From Thermococcus thioreducens (lineage in GTDB: Archaea > Methanobacteriota_B > Thermococci > Thermococcales > Thermococcaceae): 64,000 nt of DNA. How positions within the stretch are numbered: position 1 is the first letter of the stretch; the number at the start of each line of letters is the position of its first letter. The stretch covers positions 1,302,001-1,366,000 of the forward strand of contig NZ_CP015105.1 of NCBI RefSeq assembly GCF_002214545.1. The letters run 5' to 3'. This document shows positions 7,722-16,711 of the stretch, in pieces. The translations under genes and the position numbers were made by a program. Under the pieces are notes generated by a model. It worked only from the letters and a program-made list of their open reading frames with translations, ran no database searches and was not told the DNA's origin.

Positions 7722-9089
7722 TTAACCTCGCGGAACCTCAAGATCATCAAGGTCCCACACGTTAAAACCCTCTTCCTTCAGACCCCATTTTCCCTCAACT
7801 TTCCTTGCCATGAGACCAAAATACGCCTCCCATCCTTCGAGGCCCATAAGTTTGAATTTCCTTTTCAAATCTTTCAGAACTCCACGGGCTTCCCGTTTTC
7901 TCATGTCTTTCCACTTTACTTCAACAAGAAGGACTTTTTTCATGTTACCCTCCTCTGCCACCAGGTCGATTTCCTCGCCCCTGTGCCACCAGCGGCCTAT
8001 CCGGGTGAACTTAAAAGGCAGCTTCTCAGCTTTGTTCAGCTCGATCAGAAACTCCCTCGCGACGTCTTCAAAGCGAGTCCCTAAAACCCTCTGGAGGTCT
8101 TCTTTAACGTCGTCGTAAGTCACGAGACCTAGCTCTATGCCCGTTCTGTTCTTGGGCACTATCGAAAACCATGTGAGCAGCATCGGGTCTTTTAGTCTGT
8201 AGATACCGCGCTTCTCCTTTTTTGCAACCGGCAGTTCCCTTTCCACAAAACCGAGGCGGATGAGGTTCTCCAGATAGGGATACACTTTTCTCCCATCCAG
8301 TCCGGCGTAGCTTGCTATCTCCGAGGGTCTGGTTTTCCCGTGGGCCATCGCGGAGAGTATGGAGAAGTAAGTCTTCAGCTCCCTGAGTTCCCCTGAGAGG
8401 AGGATGTATGGCTCGTCGTAGAAGAAACCCTCCGGCTTCAGAAAGTTCTCCTCGACGAACGTTTTGGTGTCACCGTATCTGGAAGCCACTATAAGGTAAG
8501 AGGGGATACCCCCTATGAGCATGTACAGCTCCAGGCCAGTTCTGAAATCGCTGAAGAACTTAAGGGAGTCGAAGACGGTAAGGGGTCTGAGCCGAAAACT
8601 CGCGGTTCTCCTGCCATGGAGGGGGGAGGAATAGCTGAGGACTTCATCGACCATCATGCCTATGAGCGAGCCGGACAAAACCAGCATAACCGGCTTTCTT
8701 GAGAGGTCGTGATCCCAGGCCCTCTGCAGGGCACTTAGTATCGTCCTGTCACTCTTGAGGGCGTAGCTGAACTCGTCGAGGATTATCAACGTTTTTTCCT
8801 CGATTTTTAATGATAGGTACCTGAACAGGGAATACCAGTCGTCGAGGCTCAGAAACAGCTCATCTTTGAAAAATGCGGCCAGTTCCTCCCGGAGTTTCCT
8901 TATCTGCCTTTCCCGCGTGTCCTCCATAAATGTGTGAAAGAACGCCCGCTTCCCCTTTGAAAACTCGACCAGAAGCCTGGTTTTTCCCGTCCTCCGCCTC
9001 CCGTATAAGACCACAAACGAAGGGAGATTCGCCCACTGCTCTTCAAGCAACTTAAGCTCGTTTTCACGGTCAATAAATTCACTAATCAT
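7722..9089 (-). CDS. Archaeal AAA-type ATPase with C-terminal DUF234 (PD-(D/E)XK-like) domain
   Basis: A 455-residue member of the archaeal STAND/ATPase family. Walker A is GRRRTGKT (about residues 30-37) and Walker B is LIILDEF (about 118). A winged-helix segment (about 255-305) and a DUF234 domain follow. The latter shows FEDVAREFL, then EIDLVA and EVKW, the arrangement of a PD-(D/E)XK nuclease-like fold. These proteins expanded in Thermococcales and their role is unknown; links to mobile elements or defence have been suggested. The ATG lies inside a 14-bp palindrome, with no RBS and a TATA-like box about 25 bp upstream, so the mRNA is probably leaderless and tightly controlled. Confidence 0.88.
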   Translation of the reverse strand: MISEFIDRENELKLLEEQWANLPSFVVLYGRRRTGKTRLLVEFSKGKRAFFHTFMEDTRERQIRKLREELAAFFKDELFLSLDDWYSLFRYLSLKIEEKTLIILDEFSYALKSDRTILSALQRAWDHDLSRKPVMLVLSGSLIGMMVDEVLSYSSPLHGRRTASFRLRPLTVFDSLKFFSDFRTGLELYMLIGGIPSYLIVASRYGDTKTFVEENFLKPEGFFYDEPYILLSGELRELKTYFSILSAMAHGKTRPSEIASYAGLDGRKVYPYLENLIRLGFVERELPVAKKEKRGIYRLKDPMLLTWFSIVPKNRTGIELGLVTYDDVKEDLQRVLGTRFEDVAREFLIELNKAEKLPFKFTRIGRWWHRGEEIDLVAEEGNMKKVLLVEVKWKDMRKREARGVLKDLKRKFKLMGLEGWEAYFGLMARKVEGKWGLKEEGFNVWDLDDLEVPRG

Positions 9090-9111
9090 GATTAGTACTA
9101 ATCACGATTAG
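9082..9111. promoter_or_regulatory. Two tandem palindromic operators spanning the ATPase start codon
   Basis: CTAATCATGATTAG (9082-9095) is a perfect 14-bp palindrome containing the start codon at 9089-9087. CTAATCACGATTAG (9098-9111) is the same palindrome with one mismatched pair, 16 bp away centre to centre. On the minus strand a TTTAAAT box (about 9112-9118) abuts the second copy. A repressor bound here would cover both the transcription start and the start codon. Confidence 0.65.
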
Positions 9112-9149
9112 GATTTAAAGCTTTCGTCGTAATGGAGATAAAAGAGAGT

Positions 9150-10250
9150 TCATAGGAGCTCCCCAACGAGCTCCACGGTGGCGCTTCTGGCCTTGCTCCT
9201 CAGCCTTTCGAGGTGACTGCTTAATGCCTCTCCAATGCCGTGGACGAAGAGGCTCATCGCCTCGTCGCTGTCGAGTCCCCTCGACCTCAGGTAGAAGAGG
9301 GCGTCCTCGTCGAACTGTCTAACAGCTGAGGAGTGGAATGCTGAGTCGATTTCTCCTGTGTCGACCTCAAGCATCGGCACGCTGACGCCGAGTGAACCCT
9401 CGTCCATTATGGTTATCTGGGAGACCACACCGCTCGATGAGTTCTTGGCGCTCTCAAAGACCTTCGCAACCCCCCTGTGAACCGTCCAGCCGTTCTCGTA
9501 TGAAAAGCCGTGAACCCTCGTCTCGCTTTTGCTCCTTTCGCCGTACTGGAGGACGTTAGTGAGGTAGTCCACCGAGCTTCCAATGGCTATGGGCATGCCC
9601 CTGAGTATCAGCTCACTCTTTGCCCCTTCAAGGGAGTAGTCCTCGCGGTGGTGGCTCATTTCCCCGGCGCTTATGACCGTGAATGCCTTAACTCTGGTTC
9701 CTCCCCCGAGGCTTGCCCTGAGGAGGTAGTGCGAAAGGCTCTTATGCCTTCCAACGGTCAGAACCTCAAGCTCGGCGTTCTTAGCTTTGAGCTCGACCAC
9801 GAAGGATTTAGTCCCTTCTTTAGTTAAATCGTAGATTATTATCGGGGCCCTGACGTTCTCGGCCTCGATGCTTATGTGGTGGCTGATGAATGCCTTAGCT
9901 GAGAGGTGGGAGACTATGACGAGGGGTTCCACCAGGTCTCTGGTAATCCTCAGCCTGTACGCTTTCCTGAGGGCGTAGAAGTGGAAGCCGAGGATTCTCG
10001 ACTCTTCGGGCTGGGAGAGGCCTAAAGTCCCCTCGCTCAGCTCAACACCGGACGGAAGGCTAAACTCGGCATCGCTTCCAGATAAAACGACGTGCCCCTT
10101 TATCGGAACGTCCCCTGCTTCCGCCTCTGTCGGCAGTTTGAGCGGCGAGTTCTCCTCGAAGAGCTTCCACTTGGTGTAGCTCTTTATGGTTGGGCTGTCG
10201 CCGTACTTCTGGTAGGTTAGCCTTTCGAGTGCTTCCCTCTCAATGAACAT
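9150..10250 (-). CDS. sufD: Fe-S cluster assembly scaffold SufD
   Basis: A 366-residue SufB/SufD-family beta-helix protein, the smaller of the two adjacent paralogues. The C-terminal conserved region is present: HSSAVRQFDEDALFYLRSRG, followed by a short run with LFVHGIGE. With SufB and SufC it forms the SUF scaffold that builds [4Fe-4S] clusters in the cytoplasm. Its ATG shares one base with the sufB stop (TGATG), so it is translationally coupled and last in the sufCBD operon. Confidence 0.93.
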   Translation of the reverse strand: MFIEREALERLTYQKYGDSPTIKSYTKWKLFEENSPLKLPTEAEAGDVPIKGHVVLSGSDAEFSLPSGVELSEGTLGLSQPEESRILGFHFYALRKAYRLRITRDLVEPLVIVSHLSAKAFISHHISIEAENVRAPIIIYDLTKEGTKSFVVELKAKNAELEVLTVGRHKSLSHYLLRASLGGGTRVKAFTVISAGEMSHHREDYSLEGAKSELILRGMPIAIGSSVDYLTNVLQYGERSKSETRVHGFSYENGWTVHRGVAKVFESAKNSSSGVVSQITIMDEGSLGVSVPMLEVDTGEIDSAFHSSAVRQFDEDALFYLRSRGLDSDEAMSLFVHGIGEALSSHLERLRSKARSATVELVGELL

Positions 10251-11677
10251 CAGCCAACACCCCCGACCTCGCTGAACTCAAGCTCTATGACCTTCTTGAG
10301 AACCTCGACGTACTCGAAGGGCAGTCCCTCAAGGATTTCGCTGATGAAGCCGAGAACTATGAGGCTCTTGGCCTCTTCCTCGCTTATACCGCGCGAGTTC
10401 ATGTAGAAGAGCTTGTCCTCGCCGAGCTTCCCGGTCGTTGCCTCGTGGATTATGCTCGCTGTGGGCTCGTCGCTCTGGTTGTGCGGATAGGTATACGCCT
10501 TGCTCTCCTCGTCGAGGATTAGCGAGTCACACGAGACCGTCGCGGTGGAGTTCTTCGCGCCCTTGAGGATCCTCACCAGCCCGCGGTATATGTTTATGCC
10601 GCCGTTGGCGCTTATGCTCTTGGAGACTATCTTTGAGCTTGTGTTTGGAGCGAGATGCCAGGTTTTGGCGCCGGTGTCCTTGAGGTAGGGCCCGTTGCTC
10701 AGCGAGACTACGTACTGAGCCGTCCTCGCCCCCTCGCCCTTAAGGACGCTTGACGGGTAGGTGTAGGTTATCTGGCTGCCGATGCTGCCCTCAATCCACT
10801 CGACGTAGGCGTTTTCCTCTATTATTGCCCTCTTGTTGTTGAAGTTGATGACGTTCCTGCTCCAGTTCTGTATCGTGGTGAACTTGACGGTGGCGTTTTT
10901 GTGGGCGTAAATCTCGACCATGCCGTCGTGGAAGGAGAAGCCCTTGTACATCGGCGCCGAACAGCCTTCAATGAAGTGTATGTAGCTCCCCTCGTCCGCG
11001 ACCAAAAGCGTGTGCTCGAACTGCCCCTCCAATGCGGAGCCTATAACGAAGAAAGCCTCGACCGGGAAGGGGATTCTGACACCCTTCGGCACGTAAACGA
11101 AGACCCCACCGCTCCAGAGGGCGTGGTGTAAGGCCGAAAACTTGTGCTCTCCGGCCGGAAATACCCTGCCGAAGTACTTCTTCACAATGTCGGGGTACTT
11201 CTGAACAGCCTCCTCCATGGGGAGCATGATGATCCCCATCTTCTCGAACTCGGCCTTTAAGTTGGAGTAAACGCTCTCGCTGTCGAAGACCGCCGTCAAG
11301 CCGGAGAGGAACTTTTTCTCTATCTCGGGTATATTTAAGCGCTCGAAGGTTCTCCTGATGTTCTCGGGCAGATCGTCCCAGTCTTTAACTTCGTTGCCTA
11401 TCTCTGGCTTGGAGTAAAGGGTGAGGTTCTCAAGGTCGAGCTCCTCAACACCGACGACCCACTTGGGCATCGGGAGCTTCTGGAACAGCTCAAGGGCCTT
11501 CAGGCGGTGCCTGAGCATCCACTCCGGCTCGTTCTTTATCCTCGAAAGCTCCTCGATCATGTCCCTTGTCAGTTCTCCTTTGAGCTCTATCTCCTTGGGG
11601 TATGGTACCGCCGTCCCGAGTATCTCCTCAAGTGATCCAGCTTTGAGTATCTCCTCAAGCCTTGACTGCTGTCCCAT
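10250..11677 (-). CDS. sufB: Fe-S cluster assembly protein SufB
   Basis: A 475-residue scaffold subunit. SufB-type segments are visible: VYVPKGVRIPFPVEA in the middle, HFIEGCSAP with a Cys, KFTTIQNWS, and the C-terminal SDEPTASIIHEATTGK followed by LFYMNSRGISEEEA. ATG 11677 has a strong GGTGGAGG 5 nt upstream and lies 23 nt inside the end of sufC. SufB assembles and hands over Fe-S clusters using ATP hydrolysis by SufC. No SufS/SufE gene is adjacent, as is usual in these archaea. Confidence 0.95.
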   Translation of the reverse strand: MGQQSRLEEILKAGSLEEILGTAVPYPKEIELKGELTRDMIEELSRIKNEPEWMLRHRLKALELFQKLPMPKWVVGVEELDLENLTLYSKPEIGNEVKDWDDLPENIRRTFERLNIPEIEKKFLSGLTAVFDSESVYSNLKAEFEKMGIIMLPMEEAVQKYPDIVKKYFGRVFPAGEHKFSALHHALWSGGVFVYVPKGVRIPFPVEAFFVIGSALEGQFEHTLLVADEGSYIHFIEGCSAPMYKGFSFHDGMVEIYAHKNATVKFTTIQNWSRNVINFNNKRAIIEENAYVEWIEGSIGSQITYTYPSSVLKGEGARTAQYVVSLSNGPYLKDTGAKTWHLAPNTSSKIVSKSISANGGINIYRGLVRILKGAKNSTATVSCDSLILDEESKAYTYPHNQSDEPTASIIHEATTGKLGEDKLFYMNSRGISEEEAKSLIVLGFISEILEGLPFEYVEVLKKVIELEFSEVGGVG

Positions 11678-12398
11678 TTTCCTCCACCGCCGCGAAGCCC
11701 TTCTCCTCTATGAGCTTTACAAGCTCCATCCCGCCGGAGACGACGAGTTTACCCTCCTTCAGCACGTGCACCCTCTGGGGGTTCAGGTACTCCAGAATCC
11801 TTCCGTAGTGGGTGATTAGGAGTATCGCCGTCCCCTCGCTGTGCAGCTTGGCTATAACCCCTGCGATGACCTTGAGGGAATCCACATCAACTCCGCTGTC
11901 CGGCTCGTCGAGGATGAGAAGCTTGGGCCTCACGAGATATGCTTGGAGCATCTCCAGCTTTTTCCTCTCACCGCCTGAAAAGCCTACGTTGAGCTCCCTG
12001 GAGAGAATCGAACTGTCAAAGCCGAGATCCTCAACGGCCTTGAATATCATGTCGTAGGCCTCGACCTCGTCTATCCCCTGCAGGTTCTTCAGAGTCCTCT
12101 GGAGGAAGTTGATGACCTTTACCCCTTCCACCTCAACCGGGTGCTGGAAGCTGAGGAAGATGCCCTTCCTGGCCCTCTCCTCGGGCTTTTCTCCGGTTAT
12201 GTCCTCCCCTCCAAACAGTATTCTCCCGTCCGTAACCCTGTACCTCGGGTGTCCTGCTATTGTCAAAGCCAACGTGGACTTTCCGCTGCCGTTCGGCCCC
12301 ATGACGACGTGGAGCTCGCCCGATGCGAGTTCAAAGTCCACTCCCTTCAGGATTTCCTTATCGGCAACCTTAACATGGAGATTTTCCACTTTCAGCAT
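11655..12398 (-). CDS. sufC: Fe-S assembly ATPase SufC
   Basis: A 247-residue ABC-type soluble ATPase: Walker A GPNGSGKST (about residues 32-40), signature VGFSGGERKK (about 142), Walker B LLILDEPDSG, and an H-loop ITHYGR. These are the features of SufC rather than of a transporter ATPase. ATG 12398 is chosen over in-frame ATG 12404 and GTG 12407 because GGTGAT at about 12409-12404 would be the RBS. It is the first gene of sufCBD; the operon promoter lies in the 114-nt gap after ferritin. Confidence 0.94.
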   Translation of the reverse strand: MLKVENLHVKVADKEILKGVDFELASGELHVVMGPNGSGKSTLALTIAGHPRYRVTDGRILFGGEDITGEKPEERARKGIFLSFQHPVEVEGVKVINFLQRTLKNLQGIDEVEAYDMIFKAVEDLGFDSSILSRELNVGFSGGERKKLEMLQAYLVRPKLLILDEPDSGVDVDSLKVIAGVIAKLHSEGTAILLITHYGRILEYLNPQRVHVLKEGKLVVSGGMELVKLIEEKGFAAVEENGTAVKA

Positions 12399-12512
12399 GA
12401 GCATCACCGTTTTTTCTTTACCCGCGTTTGGGTAGAAAAGTACACTTTTAAAACCTTTCTTCGCAGAACTGTGTATTCCCTGCTCAAGAAGGCAGAAGGG
12501 AAAAAGGGAACT

Positions 12513-13037
12513 TCAACCTCCTGCCTGGAGGAGAAGTCCCGGAAGCTGGGGCTGCCTCTGGCCGAGCTCCTGATCGAGCATGAATATGACCTGCGGGCTG
12601 TCCTTGGCGAACTTGAGCTTGTCCACTATCTTCTTGACGTTTGCCTCCTCCTCGACCTGCTCGTTGATGAACCACTCAAGGAACGCCCTCGTTGAGTAGT
12701 CCTTCTCCTCCTCGGCTAAAGCCGCTAACTCGTGTATGTGTCTGGTTATGAACTGCTCATGCTCGTAGGCGGCCTCAAAGGCAGCAAGCGGTGAGTCCCA
12801 CTCCTTGGGCGGTTCCTGGACGGCCTTGAGCTCGACCCTGCCGTTCCTGTCGTAGATGTAGTTGTAGAACCTCAGAACATGGCCAAGCTCCTCTTCAGCT
12901 TGTGCCTTCATCCAGTTCGCAAATCCCTCCAGGTTCATGTCCTCGAAGTAGGCCGCCATCGAAAAGTACAGGTAGGCCGAATAAAGCTCCCTGTTCAGCT
13001 GTTCGTTGAGGGCCTTCAGCATCCTCTCGCTCAGCAT
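12513..13037 (-). CDS. Ferritin
   Basis: A 174-residue ferritin close to the family's usual length, with a four-helix fold and ferroxidase ligands in the expected places: Glu in [12 protein letters not shown]-x-x-H in EEELGH, Glu in the third helix, and a Glu in FINEQVEEE. It oxidises and stores iron as a 24-mer. ATG 13037 is preferred to GTG 13043 because GGAGGT then sits about 7 nt upstream. It lies next to sufCBD on the same strand but with its own gap, linking iron storage with cluster assembly. Confidence 0.93.
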   Translation of the reverse strand: MLSERMLKALNEQLNRELYSAYLYFSMAAYFEDMNLEGFANWMKAQAEEELGHVLRFYNYIYDRNGRVELKAVQEPPKEWDSPLAAFEAAYEHEQFITRHIHELAALAEEEKDYSTRAFLEWFINEQVEEEANVKKIVDKLKFAKDSPQVIFMLDQELGQRQPQLPGLLLQAGG

Positions 13038-13086
13038 CTCCACAACCTCCGGGTATAGTTACACCCGGTTACTTTAAAAGCTTTCC

Positions 13087-14178
13087 TCATACCAGCCCCT
13101 CCCGCTCCAGCACCTCAAGCACGCGCTGAAACTCCTCAAGCTTTCCGCCCGTAACGACCCTCTCCGGCCGGAAGGGGCAGTCGCAGTAGGGGTACTCAAG
13201 GAAAGCCTGGTATGTCCCGATCCTCCTGGCTATCGCCACTATCTCCTCCTTGTCCATGCCGAGGAGGGGCCTGTGAACCGGGAAGCGGACGCTCATCGTC
13301 TCAAAATACAGGTTCGAGAGGGTTTGACTGGCAACCTGTCCGAGGCTGTCACCGGTCACTATGCCGAGGGCGCCCCTTTCCCTCGCTATCTCAGCGGCGC
13401 GCCTCAGCATTGCCACCTTGCAGACGACACACGTCCACTCCCCCTTTCTCGCCCTGATGAGGGCCCTGACGTAGGGCTTCAGTATCTCGAAGTGGTTCTC
13501 GACTATGAGCTCTATCGGCTCGGGGGAGTAGTCCTCAAGTATGTCGACGACCTTCTCGACGACGTTTCTCGCGTTCAGCCCCTGGTCAAAGTGCACCGCG
13601 ATGACCTCTGCACCCCTCTTGAGCATGAGGAAAGCGGCAACGGGTGAGTCAATGCCGCCGCTGAGCAGGACGACGACCTTTCCCTGCGTGCCAACCGGCA
13701 GGCCGCCAACGCCCCTGAGCTTTTCGAGGAACACGTATGCCTTCCCGGCTATTATCTCTATCCCAACGACCAGCTCGGGGTTTTTGAGGTCGACCTTCCA
13801 GCCGAAGTTCTCGACGATAAATGCCCCGATCTCGCGGTTTATCTCCACGGAGGTCTTTAGGAAGGTCTTGTCGAGCCTCTGGGTTTCGACCTTGAAGCTT
13901 TTTGGACTCAGTCCCTTTAGAGCCTCCCTCAGGTAGGCGGGAACCTCTTCGTACTCCATCTCCTTCGCAGGGGACACAGAGACGACGCCGGGGACTTTGG
14001 CGATTATTTGGGCCGTTTCGTCGGGGGCATCGACCAGTATACGCCCCCTGATTATCCTCGCCTTCCCGTCTACCCCCCTCCTCCTCAGAGCGGCGAGTAT
14101 GTTGTCCCTTAGTTTTCTCTCGAACTCCCTCCTTTTGCCGCCCTTGACCCCTATCTCGCCGTAGCGCACGATTATCAC
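13087..14178 (-). CDS. thiI: tRNA 4-thiouridine synthase / ThiI-like sulfurtransferase
   Basis: A 363-residue ThiI: ferredoxin-like and THUMP domains (about 1-165), then a PP-loop ATPase with SGGIDSP (about 180). A Cys pair in WTCVVCK and a terminal CDCPF are present, while the rhodanese domain of bacterial ThiI is absent. It adenylates U8 of tRNA and inserts sulfur. GTG 14178 is chosen: GGTGGTT precedes it, and a longer frame would overlap the upstream gene. It follows the ThiF/MoeB-like gene by one base, so the two are coupled and probably share a sulfur-relay role. Confidence 0.9.
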   Translation of the reverse strand: MIIVRYGEIGVKGGKRREFERKLRDNILAALRRRGVDGKARIIRGRILVDAPDETAQIIAKVPGVVSVSPAKEMEYEEVPAYLREALKGLSPKSFKVETQRLDKTFLKTSVEINREIGAFIVENFGWKVDLKNPELVVGIEIIAGKAYVFLEKLRGVGGLPVGTQGKVVVLLSGGIDSPVAAFLMLKRGAEVIAVHFDQGLNARNVVEKVVDILEDYSPEPIELIVENHFEILKPYVRALIRARKGEWTCVVCKVAMLRRAAEIARERGALGIVTGDSLGQVASQTLSNLYFETMSVRFPVHRPLLGMDKEEIVAIARRIGTYQAFLEYPYCDCPFRPERVVTGGKLEEFQRVLEVLEREGLV

Positions 14179-14179
14179 T

Positions 14180-15136
14180 TCAACCACCCAGGTAGCGGGC
14201 AAAGAAGTTCTTGGCTTCTTTCTCGTCCTCGGCACCGCGGATTACCATCCTGCCCGTCCTGAACACCAGTATCTCGGCGTAGTCGTCCTCGAACTGGATG
14301 AACTGGCTCGTTTTCAGGTACTCGATGCCGAGCTTTTCAAGCCTCTCCGCGAACTCGTCGAGGTTTATGCTCATGGGCATGGGCGGCGTCACCTGTATGG
14401 AGCCGTCGCACATGCGCTCTATCTTTATCCTCTTCTCCAGGAATGTGAACTCCCTCCTCACACAGGCGGGGCAGTCCTCCCTCCTCGGTATCCTGACCTT
14501 CTCGAAGTCCATGCTCTTGAGGTCGAAGAAGAACAGCTCGCTTTCAACCTCTTCGCCGAGCAGAATCTTTGCCGCCAGGGCAACGGCCAGTGATGCCGCG
14601 AAGCTCGGGACGTAGCTCATTATTCCGGCTATCGCGCAGGTCGGAAGGGGCCTCTCAGGGAGCCTTGGCATCAGGCACCGGAAGCAGGCGGTTTTTCCTG
14701 GGATTATCGGCATTATGTTGCCGTATGTTGAGAGGACACCGACGTAAATCCACGGCTTTTCGGTCTTTATTGCATAGTCGTTTATCACCTGCCTCGTGTA
14801 GATGTTGTCCGTCCCGTCGATTATCAGGTCGGCCTCGTCGAGTAGGCCCACCGTCCCAGGGTTCAGGTCCTCGAAGTGGCCGATTACTCCAAAGCGCTCC
14901 TTGAGGACTTCCACCTTCGGCTTCCCGACGTCCTCTTTGGTGTACATCGTCCTGGGAAGGTCGCTCTCGTCCACGAAGTCCCTGTCGATGACTATAATCC
15001 TTCCAACGCCGAGCTTGTGGAGGAAGTAGACCTCCCAGCTCCCCAGGGCTCCAGCCCCGACCACCGCTACCGTGCTCTCGCTCAGCTTCCTCTGCCCCTC
15101 GATTCCTATGATCGGGAAGTGCCTCGAAAAGTCCAT
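14180..15136 (-). CDS. HesA/MoeB/ThiF-family adenylyltransferase
   Basis: An E1-like enzyme of about 318 residues. The nucleotide motif is VAVVGAGALGS (near residue 23), followed by the catalytic-Cys region PTCAIAGI and two Zn-binding CxxC pairs (CFRC, CPAC). After about residue 225 there is a non-canonical C-terminal extension of some 90 residues. Family members adenylate the C-terminal Gly of a ubiquitin-like sulfur carrier (MoaD/ThiS/SAMP). Start 15136 (GGGGTGAC upstream) is used; ATG 15151 is equally open. Directly upstream of thiI, it probably feeds sulfur or carrier proteins to tRNA or cofactor thiolation. Confidence 0.88.
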   Translation of the reverse strand: MDFSRHFPIIGIEGQRKLSESTVAVVGAGALGSWEVYFLHKLGVGRIIVIDRDFVDESDLPRTMYTKEDVGKPKVEVLKERFGVIGHFEDLNPGTVGLLDEADLIIDGTDNIYTRQVINDYAIKTEKPWIYVGVLSTYGNIMPIIPGKTACFRCLMPRLPERPLPTCAIAGIMSYVPSFAASLAVALAAKILLGEEVESELFFFDLKSMDFEKVRIPRREDCPACVRREFTFLEKRIKIERMCDGSIQVTPPMPMSINLDEFAERLEKLGIEYLKTSQFIQFEDDYAEILVFRTGRMVIRGAEDEKEAKNFFARYLGG

Positions 15137-15292
15137 CGTCACCCCTACCATACTCCCACCACATCCGGCTTGGACGAGGGGATAAAAAGGGTTTTGGAAA
15201 CCAAAGGTTTATCTTGCAGGGGCTCACGGGAAATTCTGATCCACCAAAAGGGATTTCTATCCCAACGGCCAACGATGCAGTGGGGGGTTGAA

Positions 15293-15832
15293 ATGCACCG
15301 CTTCAGTCCAGAGCATGCGCACGTACTGGACTCCGAATGGAGGCGGAAGGTCTTCCCTGCCAGGGAGGTCATAGGCTTCGCTCTTCCCGAAGTTCCCCAA
15401 AGAGAAGCCGCCGTAGACGTTGGCGCGGGTACGGGATACCTGACCGTCCCCCTGGCGAGGGCCTTCAAAAAGGTCTACGCCATCGAAGCAAGCCCAAAAA
15501 TGGCGGAGATTCTGAAAAGGAGAATCGAAGACGAAAAGCTGAATAACGTCGAGGTGGTGGTCACCGAGAGGCCGCCGGATATAGGCGACTTCGACCTTGT
15601 GGTCTTCTCAAGTGTCCTGCACGAGATGGAGAGACCCGAGGAATACCTCCGCTGGGCTGGAAGGGCGTTCATCCTCGTGGCCGAGTGGAAGAAGGAGCCG
15701 ATGCCATTTGGCCCTCCGGTGGAGGAAAGGCTCTCCCCGGAGGACATCCTCAGACTTGCCGAAAACTTCGAATTGGTGAAATACAGGGAGCTTGAGTACC
15801 ACTACCTGATGCTTCTGAAACCAAAAACGTGA
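15293..15832 (+). CDS. Class I SAM-dependent methyltransferase
   Basis: A 179-residue protein starting MHRFSPEHAHVLDS, with the SAM-binding motif I VDVGAGTGYLT (about residue 40), the acidic end of the next strand (YAIEAS), and motif IV-like LVVFSSVLHE. This matches UbiE/Methyltransf_11-type enzymes; the substrate is unknown. ATG 15293 follows GGGGTTGA. Two nucleotides of in-frame upstream sequence are also open but run antisense through the ThiF-like gene. It is 9 nt before the nitroreductase gene and likely cotranscribed. Confidence 0.87.
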   Translation: MHRFSPEHAHVLDSEWRRKVFPAREVIGFALPEVPQREAAVDVGAGTGYLTVPLARAFKKVYAIEASPKMAEILKRRIEDEKLNNVEVVVTERPPDIGDFDLVVFSSVLHEMERPEEYLRWAGRAFILVAEWKKEPMPFGPPVEERLSPEDILRLAENFELVKYRELEYHYLMLLKPKT

Positions 15833-15841
15833 GGTGGTAGC

Positions 15842-16378
15842 ATGGAGTTCTTTGAGGTTCTCCGGAAAAGACGGAGCGTTAGGAGGTTCCAGGACAAGCC
15901 CATTCCAAGAAAGCTCGTTGAGAAGCTCCTTGGGGCGGCTTTCCTCTCACCCAGTTCCTTCAACAAGAGGCCCTGGCACTTCATCGTGGTTGACGATAGG
16001 GAAAAGCTCCTGGCACTCTCAAAGGCCAAGCTCGGCGCCTCCGGTCTGGCAACGGCTCCTCTGGCGATAGTTATCACAGCGGACGAAAGCCGGAGCGACG
16101 TCTGGGTGGAGGATTCCAGCATAGCGGCGGAACACATACAGCTGGCGGCGTTCGACCTGGGGCTGAGCTCCTTCTGGGTTCAGATAAGGAACAGGATGCA
16201 CGATGAAAGAAGAACCGCCGAGGACTACGTGAGGGAGCTTTTGGGGATCCCGGAAAACTACCGCGTCCTCTGCATAATCGGAATCGGCTATCCAGCTGAG
16301 AACAAGCCTCCCCACGGCGATGAGGTTTTCGAGTGGGACAAGGTGAGCCTCAACCGCTTTGGCAAACCCTGGAAGTGA
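15842..16378 (+). CDS. Nitroreductase-family FMN protein
   Basis: A 178-residue nitroreductase-fold protein. It shows the N-terminal FMN phosphate-binding signature KRRSVRRF (about residues 8-15), then LSPSSFNKRPWHF, and C-terminal GIGYPAE. These dimeric flavoproteins use NAD(P)H to reduce diverse acceptors; the substrate here is not identifiable. ATG 15842 follows GAGGTGGTAGC. It ends a two-gene unit with the methyltransferase; a T-rich stretch (about 16397-16415) downstream may terminate transcription. Confidence 0.9.
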   Translation: MEFFEVLRKRRSVRRFQDKPIPRKLVEKLLGAAFLSPSSFNKRPWHFIVVDDREKLLALSKAKLGASGLATAPLAIVITADESRSDVWVEDSSIAAEHIQLAAFDLGLSSFWVQIRNRMHDERRTAEDYVRELLGIPENYRVLCIIGIGYPAENKPPHGDEVFEWDKVSLNRFGKPWK

Positions 16379-16471
16379 CTTCATATTGTCAACTGCTTTT
16401 CTGTTTAATTTTTCAAGACGCAAAAAATAAACGCCATAAAGCGGCCAGAGTATAAACCGTTGGTGGTGTCC

Positions 16472-16711
16472 ATGGGCAAAAATGGATGCAACGTATTTCC
16501 AACTGCAAAGGTCTGCAAGTTCTGCGCCGGGGAGCGTCTCGATGATGTTGTCTCAATACTGAAACGAAAAGGCTACGAGGTAAGCGTCGAGGGCTGCCTC
16601 GGCCTGTGCGCCAAGTACGACTGCGGCAACATAAACGTCATAGCGGGGAAGGTCGAGATCTCCGTGAGGAACATGGAGGAGCTGGAGACTGCGGTGGGAG
16701 GGGGTGTGTAG
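16472..16711 (+). CDS. Small Cys-rich protein, likely thioredoxin-fold [2Fe-2S] type
   Basis: A 79-residue protein with Cys in KVCKFC, EGCLGLC and YDC, the spacing seen in thioredoxin-like [2Fe-2S] ferredoxins, though the two Cys pairs differ from the NuoE pattern. It starts at ATG 16472 with GGTGG 5 nt upstream. It overlaps nothing, but its TAG directly touches the ATG of the DsrE-like gene, indicating an operon. An electron-transfer or thiol-relay role is inferred; metal content would need to be measured. A TATA-like AAAAAATAA lies about 45 nt upstream. Confidence 0.75.
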   Translation: MGKNGCNVFPTAKVCKFCAGERLDDVVSILKRKGYEVSVEGCLGLCAKYDCGNINVIAGKVEISVRNMEELETAVGGGV

